This document shows, one piece after another, positions 41,601 through 51,130 of a stretch of 59,719 bases of DNA. The notes beneath the pieces are model-generated. The model made no database searches. It had not been told where the DNA came from and saw nothing but the letters and a program-made list of their open reading frames with translations. Within the stretch, counting starts at the first letter, position 1. Each line of letters opens with the position of its first letter. A program made the position numbers and the translations under genes. The DNA is taken from assembly GCA_001970955.1 (NCBI GenBank), contig MPUH01000375.1:1-59719 (forward strand), in the 5' to 3' direction. The stretch is from Stentor coeruleus. Its lineage: Eukaryota > Ciliophora > Heterotrichea > Heterotrichida > Stentoridae.

Positions 41601-43465
41601 TTCGGTATTGAATAATTGTAATTACTCCCAAGACCGAGTCTACCAAAAAAACCTGCTCCCCATGTACTTATTGTTCCATCTTTAGCTATACAAGCACTAT
41701 GACTCATTCCTGCTGATATATAAATTATATTTACTAGTTCATGAATAAGCTTTGGGAATATTTGTTTATTTTCATTACCATGACCAAGTTTACCTGATTC
41801 TCCATTTCCAAAAGAGTATACTTCACCCATTTCTGTCATAATTAATGAAAAATCTTCTCCACAAGATGCTAAGATTGGAGTTTTACCTGTCATCATTGTT
41901 ATGAGTTTTGGTACAAAACATATACCCAAATGCCCTGTACCTAATTGACCATATTTACCATTACCCCAGCTTAAAGCTTCACCTTGAGTTGTTATTGCGA
42001 TACAATGCTGGGAACCACAAGCTATACTTGAAATTATATAGTTGTTTAAACCTGAACAAATTGTTGGAACTTGTTGATCTTCTTCTTTTTCTCCTATACC
42101 CAATGCACCATTTTTACTTTCGCCCCAGATCCAGACAGTACCACTTTTTGTTAAAGCTAGTGAAAACTGAGCTCCACAAGTTACAGAGACTATTTTCCAT
42201 GCATCACGAGTACCACCAACTATAGCTAGTTGTTTACTTCCTGTTACCTGAGCTATACGTTCTACAATTCTTAGACCTCCTGTAATTCCATAAATATAAT
42301 CTGAAGGAATTTGCTTAGGAAATGGTTGATCTGTGCGGACTTCTGAACCTAAACCTAACCTTCCATGACCATGATAACCCCAAGTCCAAGTTTCTCCAGC
42401 TGAAGTTATAACCACTGAATGCCAAGCTCCAACAGCGATTTGGGTAACTTTTTTCCCTTCAAGAAACTGTATTTTCAATGGTACCAACATAGACCTCACA
42501 TCTTTAATATCAAAAAGCCCAGTCACTCCATAATTTCCAGCTCCCCAAGAAAACACTTCTCCATGTATAGACAAAGCTAAAGTATGCCTAAACCCACATG
42601 CAACTAAATACATTCTTTTTCCAGTAAAAGTACTTATAATTGTAGGTATAAAAATATCCCCTTCACTACCTTGACCTAATCTTCCATAGCTCCCACATCC
42701 CCATGAATAAACAACTCCAAGTGTAGAAACAGCAGCAGTATGACTATCCCCACAAGAGACTTGCATTATATTTTCATTAGATAATCCTTCAATAAGTTTA
42801 GGTGTTGATGTTCCTGTTATATCACCATGTCCTAATCTTCCATGACCTCCATTTCCCCATGAATAAATTCTGAAATTACTTGTTATAGCGCACATATGTT
42901 TTGATCCACAAGATAAAGTTATCATTATATGGTCACTTAAAGCTTGAACTATTGTTGGTTTAGGATATGAATCAGTACTACCATGGCCAAGATTACCATT
43001 ATTTCCTCTTCCCCATGTATATAAACGACCTTTTTCGCTAATACATCCAGAAAAATCAGAACCACAACTGATTCTACAGACTTTTTCTGTTATGTGCACT
43101 GGACTTGGAATACGGACTTCAAGGTTTGGATCATTTTCTATAACAACTCCTGTTTGACCAAATGAATTAACCCCCCAACCTAATAAAGTTCCAGCTTCAG
43201 ATATGTTATCACCTGGGCTGAGGACTATACATAAGGAAAACTCAGAACCGCAAGATACTTCGTTTATTGAACCTGATATTGTGTCTGATTGGATTTTTGT
43301 TGGTCTCCATACAATTTCTGGACCAATTGATAGACCTAGTTTAGCATTTTTGTTGTCTCCCCAACCAAAAAGCTCCCCAGCGTCTGTTGCTGCTAGTGTG
43401 AATTGATGACCACATGAGATTCGAGATGGAGGGAGAAGCTTGAGTGATTTTTTTGTAAAGGACAT
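38651..43465 (-). CDS. Giant RCC1-repeat / RasGAP fusion protein (two exons)
   Basis: Exon 1 is 39380-43465 and exon 2 is 38651-39364, with a 15-nt intron; 1,599 aa. Residues about 15-795 contain 14 RCC1-type repeats, counted by WG-like strand motifs (LFGWGDN, LLGWGVN, LYTWGRG, IYSWGNG, VYSWGCG ... IYCWGCG), enough for two seven-bladed propellers. A helical linker follows. A RasGAP-type domain spans about 880-1210 (LEKLLWILQQQPCYISRLVS; TCPSAEFLLTFFSREYGSEL; HRALLHLLIVQLMVPVIIAP), most like IQGAP-class GAPs. The C-terminus (about 1330-1599), including exon 2, resembles the RasGAP C-terminal (RGC) module (RNLTIEYLLFELSKRISERH; GIGTLRMGPFILFLNSRMRE). RCC1 propellers can act as GEFs or binding platforms. 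Whether the GAP Arg finger is present is unclear; IQGAPs lack one. Likely a small-GTPase scaffold for cortex or cytoskeleton. Confidence 0.9.
39365..39379 (-). other. 15-nt intron in the RCC1/RasGAP gene
   Basis: Reads GTAGGATTTATTTAG on the coding strand, between AAT and GGA codons. Unspliced, it ends the protein at its own TAG. Spliced, it joins ELMTN to GPNPNFRLLHDLRISDE and adds 237 residues. Confidence 0.92.
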
Positions 43466-43537
43466 TTTTGTATGTTTTCGTAGTGAAGATATACAAGAAA
43501 CTATGTAAAAATTTATTATTTTTTGATTTTATTAGAT

Positions 43538-45451
43538 TTAATTAGGTAGCATGCTTTTAAGTTCATTATATTTATCTATAAAACCTTTTGCACTATTTAG
43601 ATTTTTGAATTCTCTCACTTTATTCTTATTTAAGCCCCACATTTGGACCATGTAATGATTTTTAGATAATAAATACTTGTTATTTGATGTTATTTGCATT
43701 CTTATAATAACACTTTTATCACCGTTAATTTTTTTCACTATTTTTAAGTCATTAATACTAACAACCATTATTTCACTATTTTTATAAGCAATAGCGATCA
43801 AAGTTTTATCAGAATTAAAACAACAGCATAAAAAAGTTCCATAATTTCCAGGTAATATAAAAATTTGGTTTTTAGATTCAGTGTGCCAAATTCTTATATC
43901 ATTACCCACAGTTATTAAATAATCTCTTTCTTTCGTCCCATCTATAAACTCTACAGTAGAATTATGCCCAGGGAAAACTGTTTCTATAGATTTTTTTTTA
44001 ACAATATCCCGACTGCGAATAGTGCCATCTTTTAAAACATATACAAGCATTTTGATATTGTTGTTATTATAAATTTTCATAGATTTGATTGAATTGAGAT
44101 TGCTTCCTAGTACATATAGGAATTGATAACTCTTTAAGCTCCAAACTAGAATTTTATAGTTTTTAGCATCATTTAAATCGCCTTCACATGATATTATATA
44201 CTCATTATCATTTGACACAACAACACAAGTTATCCATGATTCATGTCCAGTAAGTGATGCTCTTAGAGAAATAATATCATTTTCGAAATTTAAAACTTTT
44301 ACTAATTTATCATTTCCTCCAGATACTATTCGTTCACTATTTGGTATAAAAGCAACTGATTTTATAGATCCCCTGTTTTCAGAAAAAAATCTATATGTTT
44401 TGTTAGTTAGATTATATATTCCAACTTTTTTATCATCTGAAGCTGAGGCTAAATATTTTTCATCATCAGAAAGTGCTATAGAGTTTATTTTTCCTTCATG
44501 TGCAATGGTCTGTATATGCTCTAATTTGTACTCTTTATTTCTAGCCATGCCCGGATTTCCTAATTCTTGAATATTTATACTATGAAGTTTTATACAAAAA
44601 TCATCACTTGAAGAAAAGAAAAGTTTATTATTAGATCCAATAATAATACAAGTCACTGATAATTCATGGGCTTTCACAGTAGCTTTATGTTTTTTACTCT
44701 CAAAACTAAAAAGCTTAATATCTCCACTTTGGCATCCAACAAGAGCAAATTCTGCATTTTCACCTAAAGCAACAGCACTGAAAGAATTATTTAATATCTG
44801 ATAAGCAGCAAATTGTTTCCCCATTATTAAATCCCAAACTTTTATAGAACAATCATTTCCTGTTGTTACAGCATATTTATTATCTTTAGTAACTGCAATT
44901 GAACTTATTCCATCTAAATGTCCTTCAACAAACAACTGAAATCTATTTTCTAAAGAGCTTTTTGCTTTTGCTATGTTTGTAAGGTCTAAAATATCTTCTT
45001 CACTAAATAAAGGGCCTTTTAAATCAGTAAGAAATTGCTCTATATCAAGATTTTGTGGAAAAACTTTGGGTTTAAGAAAAGAGAGCCTAATTTTGTTGAT
45101 TGTTTCGGGTTTCCTGTCTCGATATTCTTTGAATTTTAGCAGTTCTTGATATTCAATTCTTTGCTTTTCTATTTTTTTTAGAGCTTCGTTTGATGCTTTA
45201 TTTAATTTTCTTATAGCTTCTTGTGTAAATTTTATTATTTTATCACTTAAATCTCTAAGAAATTTAATTCTGTTGCTAATTTCTTGTTCAACATTAATAG
45301 GTATAGAGGAATATAAACTATTTTCGATTGTAATGAATGCATGCTTGCCATTTTCTTTGCCATGAGTGTCCAAATGCCTTTTACAAATGAATTTATTGTC
45401 TTCGGTACATTTGAGGCTAGGAGGATAGAAGCACATATAGCATTTTTCCAT
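43538..45451 (-). CDS. B-box and WD40-repeat protein
   Basis: 637 aa. The N-terminus has a B-box-type zinc cluster (CYMCFYPPSLKC...FICKRHLDTHGKENGKHAF, residues 4-40). A coiled coil follows at about 55-130 (ISNRIKFLRDLSDKIIKF). From about residue 170 there are roughly nine WD40 repeats: GHLDGISSIAVTKDNKYAVT..SIKVWDLIMG, IAHEGKINSIALSDDEKYLA, GSIKSVAFIPNSERIVSGGN, GHESWITCVVVSNDNEYIIS, GHNSTVEFI...DIRIWHTES. WD40 propellers scaffold complexes, and the B-box/coiled-coil front resembles TRIM proteins without RING. The stop lies 72 nt from the ATG of the RCC1/RasGAP gene, which is downstream on the same strand. Specific partners unknown. Confidence 0.88.
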   Translation of the reverse strand: MEKCYMCFYPPSLKCTEDNKFICKRHLDTHGKENGKHAFITIENSLYSSIPINVEQEISNRIKFLRDLSDKIIKFTQEAIRKLNKASNEALKKIEKQRIEYQELLKFKEYRDRKPETINKIRLSFLKPKVFPQNLDIEQFLTDLKGPLFSEEDILDLTNIAKAKSSLENRFQLFVEGHLDGISSIAVTKDNKYAVTTGNDCSIKVWDLIMGKQFAAYQILNNSFSAVALGENAEFALVGCQSGDIKLFSFESKKHKATVKAHELSVTCIIIGSNNKLFFSSSDDFCIKLHSINIQELGNPGMARNKEYKLEHIQTIAHEGKINSIALSDDEKYLASASDDKKVGIYNLTNKTYRFFSENRGSIKSVAFIPNSERIVSGGNDKLVKVLNFENDIISLRASLTGHESWITCVVVSNDNEYIISCEGDLNDAKNYKILVWSLKSYQFLYVLGSNLNSIKSMKIYNNNNIKMLVYVLKDGTIRSRDIVKKKSIETVFPGHNSTVEFIDGTKERDYLITVGNDIRIWHTESKNQIFILPGNYGTFLCCCFNSDKTLIAIAYKNSEIMVVSINDLKIVKKINGDKSVIIRMQITSNNKYLLSKNHYMVQMWGLNKNKVREFKNLNSAKGFIDKYNELKSMLPN

Positions 45452-45656
45452 TTATCCTATAAATTTTGATGTGTAAAATATTAAAATATGTCAAATATGT
45501 TGGAAATATATATGTTTATAAATATAAAATGTTTGATAAAAAGTGTGAAGTAGAATATTTTCATTTAGATTATATAAAGCTTTTCAATTCATTTAAACAA
45601 TCTTAATAGGCATAAGCTTATAATTATTCTTCATAATACTAATATTAAAAGTATAA

Positions 45657-46781
45657 ATGTCAATTGATAATTGCAGATATTGCTTATACAAATACAGCAT
45701 AGAAAATCCACCTTTGATGATATCCTGCTCACATTGTTTATGTAAGAACTGCATAAATTTCCTCTATGAATACTCCCAGACAAAATGTTTTTTCTGTAAC
45801 AAAAGAATCACTACTTACAATCCATCAAATTTAAGGATACATCAAAGTACTTATGCTAGAATACAAAGGCAAAGAGAAGAAATATGCAAAGTTCATAATG
45901 ATACCATTAGATTCATATCAAATAGTAATTTGAAAGTGTATTGCCAACAATGCGTGAATAATAAAGATACGCAAAATGATCAATTATCAGACATTAATGA
46001 AAAGGAATCAGTAACAATAAAATTCATTGAAGAAAAGCAAAAACTTCTAACAAACATCATCAAAGCTTACGAAGAAAAAGCCCAAGCCATAAAACAATTA
46101 GAAAACTTTTATCAAAAAGTAGCAAATGCTAAAGTCATCAATGAAAAAATGACTGAATCAATAGAAGATTATTCTCTAAGCGAAAAAATCTCCCTAATCA
46201 AAAAATATAATCTATTTGAGTTTTTAAATGATACAGAAATTGAAGATAAATTTACTAATGTTGATAAACAAAAAACTAATGAAGCTTATATGAATGCTGT
46301 ATCATCAGCTGGAATCAGAAGAGAAAAAAGATTATTAAATTGGAATGATAATAATGGGATATGGCTTGGAAGTACATTAGCAAGAATTGAGCTTCTTCAA
46401 ACAAATCCAACTTTTGCTTTTACATTCCAAGGGCCAAGTCCTCTAATTCTTAATGCAGTTGGTCTTGGGTTAAGTTATACTGAAAAATTAAATGTTTATT
46501 ATTCGCAGATTATATTTAAAGAACGGAGTACTAATAATGAAACTGTGTTTAGATTAGATGAAGAAGTGGTTAAAAGTGAAAATAGGATAACAAAAGAGTT
46601 TAATTTAAATTCTGAAGGTTATATTTTGATTCCTGGTAATACTTATGAGTTGTGTGCTACTTTTAATTATTCGAATCTTTATACTATTGTTTTGGCAGGA
46701 GAAATATCGTTCCGTGAGTATAGGATTGTTCCGGATAGAAATACGGCTACATCGTTGTTTTGCTATTTGAAATTTAAGTAG
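45657..46781 (+). CDS. RING-finger protein with C-terminal beta-type domain (paralogue of the 6.5-kb gene)
   Basis: 374 aa, aligned end to end with the 6514-7662 gene. RING: CRYC, CSHCLCKNC, CFFCNK. Second Cys/His cluster: CKVHN...YCQQC. Coiled coil at about 115-200 (TIKFIEEKQKLLTNIIKAYE). Shared blocks are LFEFLNDTEIEDKFTNVDK, REKRLLNWNDNNGIWLG and SPLILNAVGLGLS. The end is FCYLKFK with TAG. An E3 ubiquitin ligase role is inferred from the TRIM-like layout. It is divergent from the WD40 gene (205 nt apart), which also has a B-box and coiled coil. TTAAAAGTATAA abuts the ATG. The shared sequence shows an older duplication, not an assembly copy. Confidence 0.82.
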   Translation: MSIDNCRYCLYKYSIENPPLMISCSHCLCKNCINFLYEYSQTKCFFCNKRITTYNPSNLRIHQSTYARIQRQREEICKVHNDTIRFISNSNLKVYCQQCVNNKDTQNDQLSDINEKESVTIKFIEEKQKLLTNIIKAYEEKAQAIKQLENFYQKVANAKVINEKMTESIEDYSLSEKISLIKKYNLFEFLNDTEIEDKFTNVDKQKTNEAYMNAVSSAGIRREKRLLNWNDNNGIWLGSTLARIELLQTNPTFAFTFQGPSPLILNAVGLGLSYTEKLNVYYSQIIFKERSTNNETVFRLDEEVVKSENRITKEFNLNSEGYILIPGNTYELCATFNYSNLYTIVLAGEISFREYRIVPDRNTATSLFCYLKFK

Positions 46782-48543
46782 GGTTATTAGAGGTTTTAGT
46801 ATAAAGTATGGATAAAAATAAGGATATGTGCTATGGATGCGGAAATTGGCTTTTTAAAAAATAATTAGAAGGGAATTTGTTTAAAAGTTATAATAGGAAA
46901 TGAAAGCAAGTATGTTGTTTGTAATTAAGCTTATTTTAAAACATTTTATTATTTTGTGAGTATATTATGAGTAATAAATAGTTTATGTTGTATAGGCATA
47001 TATAAATTTATAAGCTTTGATACTTTCTTTAAGTTTAAATGGAATTAGTTATGCATTTAAATCAAAGCTAAAAATATTAAACTTCAGTATTTCTCTACTA
47101 AATCAATTCAAATAACTTTAAAAACTAGTGATAAACCTTAAAAAACTAAGAGTATGCATAAAGTGTGAAAATTAAAAGAACTATAAATAAAATTTCAAGA
47201 TTCATTATAAAATCAGTTTATCATACTCATTTTATATATTACTCATACATAAAAAATCCTAAAATATCTAATATAAACCTATTTCTACTTATTCATATTT
47301 CCAATACAAATGTTGATTTATTTTATTATTTTATAAAATCACAGTTTATCACAAAAAAGATTCTAAGAATACTAAAATAAACTATAAAGTTTAATTATTC
47401 ATTCTTAAGTCAAGAAAACTATAACTATTATAATATTAAGTTAAAAATGTTTCAAAGTTAAGGACAAAAGATATTATAGCCGTTTTTTTTTTCTTAACGT
47501 CTAAAGTAAAATTGGAAGCCTTCCTGATACAAAGTTTTCTACTATAATTTTCGAGTAAAGATATCCTTGATATCTTTGATATTAACGAGTGTGTTTACTG
47601 TGAAAGGGATATCCTTTGTATCTAAGCAAAAGCATAGGAAAATGTAACTCTCTAGATCATTTTGATATAGAAAATATCTTTAATAATAGCACAAGATTAC
47701 TTTTTCTAACTGCCTTCCATTCTACTAAAAGCTATCCAAAAGTTTAAAGGAAGAAAAAAATTTTTTTTCATTTTTATTTTTAAAATCTAACTTTTATTTT
47801 TGAATTTTTTGGTATACTTGATTGACAGAAGCAACAAAAATATTGGATTTTTATGAGATAAATATATTAAAGAAATGATAACTTTCTGCGGTATTTTTAA
47901 ATAATATTTTTTTTTTCAGTAAAATATTCTGATATCATTATCATGACTTGTTTTTCTTATAAACAATCATAAAACTTGGGAGCAAACGTAAAATGATTGT
48001 TTGTTTTTTAAGTTAGGTATTTTATTATAATCTTATAATTTTAGAAGATATGCTGAGTAAAATATAAACTTAAAATCACATAAATAAAAACTTTGCTACT
48101 TTTAAATATTTTCTTATCTGATTATAATTTTCTATTACCTCATTTGCCAAACTTATCACCAAAAATAAATATCTTTCGCTGAAATTACAAATTAAAAATC
48201 TCTTGCTATGATTTAAAATGGTATACAACAGCATACAAGTATAAACATATTTCATTATTATTAACTTCAGTGAAAAAAATAATCTAATTCCAATAACATC
48301 ACTATATCTTTCAAAACTCATGCACCCATACCTATAGCACCAAAGCAAAATAATTTTAAAATACTCAAAAAATTTTTAAAAATATATATAATTTCATATA
48401 GAAAATCCTTCCAAACCACAATTCCCTAGTGACTATCAAACTAAAAATTAAATCCTCTCATATCTTAAAAACACCCGTGCACTTTCAAAAAAAAAATATC
48501 TCAAATCCAAATAACCAACAAACTCATTATAACTTAAAAAATA
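46782..48543. other. Long intergenic region with no accepted gene
   Basis: 1.76 kb. Open frames at 47165-47380 (+) and 48076-48348 (-) look like random AT-rich translation. The part 47480-47960 has mixed composition, long T runs and two short palindromes, so an untranslated RNA is possible but not shown. Near 48400-48540 the + strand is C-rich, matching the downstream side of the reverse ZC3H14-like gene. Confidence 0.45.
47557..47577. repeat. Perfect 9-bp inverted repeat, 3-nt loop
   Basis: AAAGATATC, CTT, GATATCTTT form a perfect hairpin. About 30 nt on there is a second, imperfect palindrome AAAGGGATATCCTTT. Both share GATATC. They could be an RNA stem, a protein-binding site, or chance in AT-rich DNA. 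Confidence 0.5.
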
Positions 48544-49023
48544 TTAACTGAAACCATCATCAAATTTCTGTTTCTTCTGTGTATGCTGATACAAACAAGC
48601 AGAACCTTTTGTACAACGGTCTCCAAATGCACAAGGTTTATTATGAATCTCAGAGTTTTCATGTAAAAACAAGCATTTATTCCCATGTTTGCAATTGGGA
48701 AAATAAGCACACTAAGTAAATTCTACTTTTTCAGTCGGGTGTACAAATGGACAATTCGGGTTTGTGCAGTGAGGAAAAAACCTACACCGAATATTTTTTT
48801 CTTCCTTTTGTGTGAAGACCCAAGAGACGAAATCTTCAGTTTGTTCTTCAAAAAACTCTTTCAAGTCTTGTAAAAGCTCATCTTTACCTTTTTTCCTAGT
48901 AATTACTATTAAGTATATATACTTAATAATATCTTGATTTGCATAAACTTCACCATATTCTTCAAGTTTTACTTTAAGTTTGTTTTTGAAAGCTGAGCTT
49001 TTGATTTGAGCTGAGTTTGCCAT
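48544..49023 (-). CDS. ZC3H14/Nab2-like CCCH zinc-finger protein (two exons)
   Basis: Exon 1 is 48727-49023 and exon 2 is 48544-48711, with a 15-nt intron; 154 aa. The N-terminus (about 1-75) is a helical domain comparable to the PWI-like fold of Nab2/ZC3H14. Three tandem CCCH fingers follow: CRFFPHCTNPNCPFVH, CAYFPNCKHGNKCLFLH and CAFGDRCTKGSACLYQH. The first two have the Nab2-type C-x5-C-x4-6-C-x3-H spacing and FP dipeptide. Nab2/ZC3H14 proteins bind poly(A), limit tail length and promote mRNA export. This one is much shorter than animal ZC3H14 (over 700 aa). The ATG lies 27 bp from the start of the divergent membrane-protein gene. Confidence 0.85.
48712..48726 (-). other. 15-nt intron in the ZC3H14-like gene
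   Basis: Reads GTAGAATTTACTTAG on the coding strand, between GAAAAA and TGTGCT. Its last three bases are an in-frame TAG. Splicing joins HPTEK to CAYFPNCKHG, creating fingers 2 and 3. Confidence 0.93.
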
Positions 49024-49050
49024 ATTATTTTATATAAGATAATTTATATA
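49024..49050. promoter_or_regulatory. 27-bp shared space between two divergent start codons
   Basis: Lies between the reverse ATG (49021-49023) and the forward ATG (49051-49053). It is made only of A and T except for one G. Toward the forward gene it ends AATTTATATA-ATG. Toward the reverse gene it ends TAAAATAAT-ATG. It is the second case in this window of two start codons separated by fewer than 30 bp. Confidence 0.7.
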
Positions 49051-49482
49051 ATGGAAGAACCTAAGCTTATTGGGTTACTGAATTTGCATAAATATCCTAT
49101 TTTTGACTTGTTTGAAGAGTTTTCAGCTAGAGTTGAAAGGCATGAATTAGATGAATTCAAAGAAAATTTAGCTATGAAAATAAAAAAACAATATATTAAG
49201 TATTTGGCTTACCTAGCATTTATTATTTGTATTTCAGGGGTTAGTTTTTATTTAGGATACGCTTTTTATGATACGATTTTTGGATTATGCTTGTTTTTTT
49301 CTTTTATTTTTGTTGGAAGTTTTATTTACTTAAGCAGAGCTTATCAGATCAAAATTGAATATTTTAGGTTTTTCAGGGTAATGTTTTTGAAGGAGTTTGG
49401 GAAACACTGCTTTAAAAATGAAGAGCTGAAGGTAAAGATTAAGAAAAAGAAAATTCTTATTTTTCTCGACAAAATAATATAG
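49051..49482 (+). CDS. Small membrane protein with two transmembrane helices
   Basis: 143 aa. An acidic/amphipathic N-terminal part (residues 1-50: FDLFEEFSARVERHELDEFK) precedes two closely spaced hydrophobic helices at about 53-75 (LAYLAFIICISGVSFYLGYA) and 78-98 (IFGLCLFFSFIFVGSFIYLS). A Lys-rich tail follows (LKVKIKKKKILIFLDK). The hairpin of two helices with both ends cytosolic suggests an ER- or vesicle-membrane protein. Transmembrane protein 188/Nem1-Spo7 regulators (CNEP1R1) have this general layout, but no motif proves it. Divergent from the ZC3H14-like gene. Confidence 0.7.
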   Translation: MEEPKLIGLLNLHKYPIFDLFEEFSARVERHELDEFKENLAMKIKKQYIKYLAYLAFIICISGVSFYLGYAFYDTIFGLCLFFSFIFVGSFIYLSRAYQIKIEYFRFFRVMFLKEFGKHCFKNEELKVKIKKKKILIFLDKII

Positions 49483-49969
49483 TAAGCATGAAGCTAGGAT
49501 TAGATTTTTTTTAGTTTTTTATTAGGTTAAGAGTTATGGAGAGAAATTTTTTGTGAATTGGTATAGAGAGGATATTTTTAAATGGTTAGAGATGTTATCT
49601 GATATAAAATTAAAAAAATTGGATTGTATAACAGAATGAATTGAGTTTAGATGTCTTGAAGATTTTGGTGATAACAGTTATTAAGGATTTTTTAATGAAG
49701 GTATGAGCTGTATAAGATTTGCTGTATAATTATGCGATAAAATAATTTGTATTTATGATTTTGTTTTATAGGGTATTGAATAACATATTTTTGGATAAAG
49801 TTAGAAAGTATTTGAAAGCAGAAAATCAATGAGTGATAATTTTATATGATAGTCAGAAGATCTGCTATATAGAAAATTGGAGGTAATAGAGTTAAACTGG
49901 AAATATAAAACTCACCATAAAAATCTCATCACCTCCTCAAATCAACATCAAAATTTTGCTTATTAAAAT
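49483..49969. other. Convergent intergenic region
   Basis: No gene recognised. G/T-rich on the + strand for about 250 nt after the membrane-protein gene, then plain AT-rich DNA. Confidence 0.5.
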
Positions 49970-50566
49970 TTATAAATCTTCTTTAATATGCTTCGCACTT
50001 CCTGGTCTTGCGCTTTTAGATAAAGGTTTATACATATCTGAAGCAGTATTAGGTCTAAAATATTTCCCTAATTTTATCATATCATTCATTTCTCCAACAT
50101 TATAAGATGATACCCTTGGAATCCTCCTAGCGTTTTCTGAAAGCTGAATTGATAAATACTTTTTAAAAAGATAGTCTTGTTGTTGTTTACTTGCTGAGTA
50201 ATGGGGTTTAGTTGATTGAATACGGTCCAAAATTTTGTTGTTTTGTTCGGTTATTCTTAGCATTTCATCTATGCGCATTTTATTCAAATAACCTGATCGA
50301 TTTTTGCAAAAGGAAAAAGCTCTTGAAGAGTTGTGTTCAATTTTTTCTAGCTTTTTTAATAATAATTGGTTCTGGTGTTGGATTTCAGCTTGTGATTTCT
50401 GTTCTTCTAACTCTTTTTTCGCTTTTCTTCTAACGTGCGGCATTACTCTTGGAGGCTTATTGTCAATACGTGATTTTATGTTGCTGAGTTTGGTTTTATG
50501 AATAATATGCTCAGCTATAGCATCTCTTTCTGCAATGTCTTTACACCCAGCTACTGAATTCCACAT
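49970..50566 (-). CDS. CFAP97/Hemingway-family ciliary protein
   Basis: 198 aa, basic and mostly helical. It carries the CFAP97 (KIAA1430/Hemingway) signature: a basic segment (RKAKKELEEQKSQAEIQHQN), then QLLLKKLEKIEHNSSRAF and RIDEMLRITEQNNKILDRIQ followed by STKPHYS. That last block is the family's most conserved part. CFAP97-type proteins are needed for motile cilia and sperm flagella, probably at the axoneme or for tubulin glycylation. The length matches the short CFAP97D1/D2 group. The C-terminal tail is Ser/Pro/Arg-rich. Starts about 580 nt before the RPS7 stop on the same strand. Confidence 0.8.
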   Translation of the reverse strand: MWNSVAGCKDIAERDAIAEHIIHKTKLSNIKSRIDNKPPRVMPHVRRKAKKELEEQKSQAEIQHQNQLLLKKLEKIEHNSSRAFSFCKNRSGYLNKMRIDEMLRITEQNNKILDRIQSTKPHYSASKQQQDYLFKKYLSIQLSENARRIPRVSSYNVGEMNDMIKLGKYFRPNTASDMYKPLSKSARPGSAKHIKEDL

Positions 50567-51130
50567 TTGAATTATGTTAATATAAAAAATTCATATGATA
50601 GCTTTGGTAATAATCTAAATATGCACAATAAAACATATTCAATAATTGAATGGAAGAAGTCGAAGTGGAAAAAAATTGTAAGAACTTAGAGTTCATAATC
50701 GAATAAAAATAAATTCTTAGCAAATACAACTGATGTTCTTGAAATCAAAAGAAAATTGCTAAAGAATTAGACATCAAAAACTCATAAACAAAGCTGAATA
50801 ATCAACGATAAATTAATCTGGTTATTAGAAACAAATTTCCCAATTTCCCAATTCCTCAATCCCAAAATCCTTTAATTGTCCCCAACCTATAAAAATCCCT
50901 TTCCCAATAAAACCTACAATCCATCAAAACTGAGGAAGAATACTTATTTGTAAATAATAACATTATGCATAGTAAGATCAATATACCAATTAGCATACAT
51001 GGATTCCAATGTGATTAATATGTCAAGTACCTCACAGAGACATTGTTATAGATAAAACTTTCACTTAAATATATACACTGGGTATATCAAAACTAAAAAA
51101 AAGCATAATCATTCTATTCTTAGTCTATAC
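50567..51130. other. Intergenic region downstream of RPS7
   Basis: No gene. The + strand at about 50830-50910 is strongly C-rich and G-poor, i.e. G-rich on the RPS7 coding strand beyond its stop. Confidence 0.55.

Noticed and set aside
47165..47380. 71-aa forward ORF
   Set aside because: Ile/Lys/Phe/Tyr-rich translation of plain AT-rich DNA. Its first codon is GTG and no features are visible.
48076..48348. 90-aa reverse ORF
   Set aside because: Lies in the region downstream of the ZC3H14-like gene. Random-looking hydrophobic composition, no start element.
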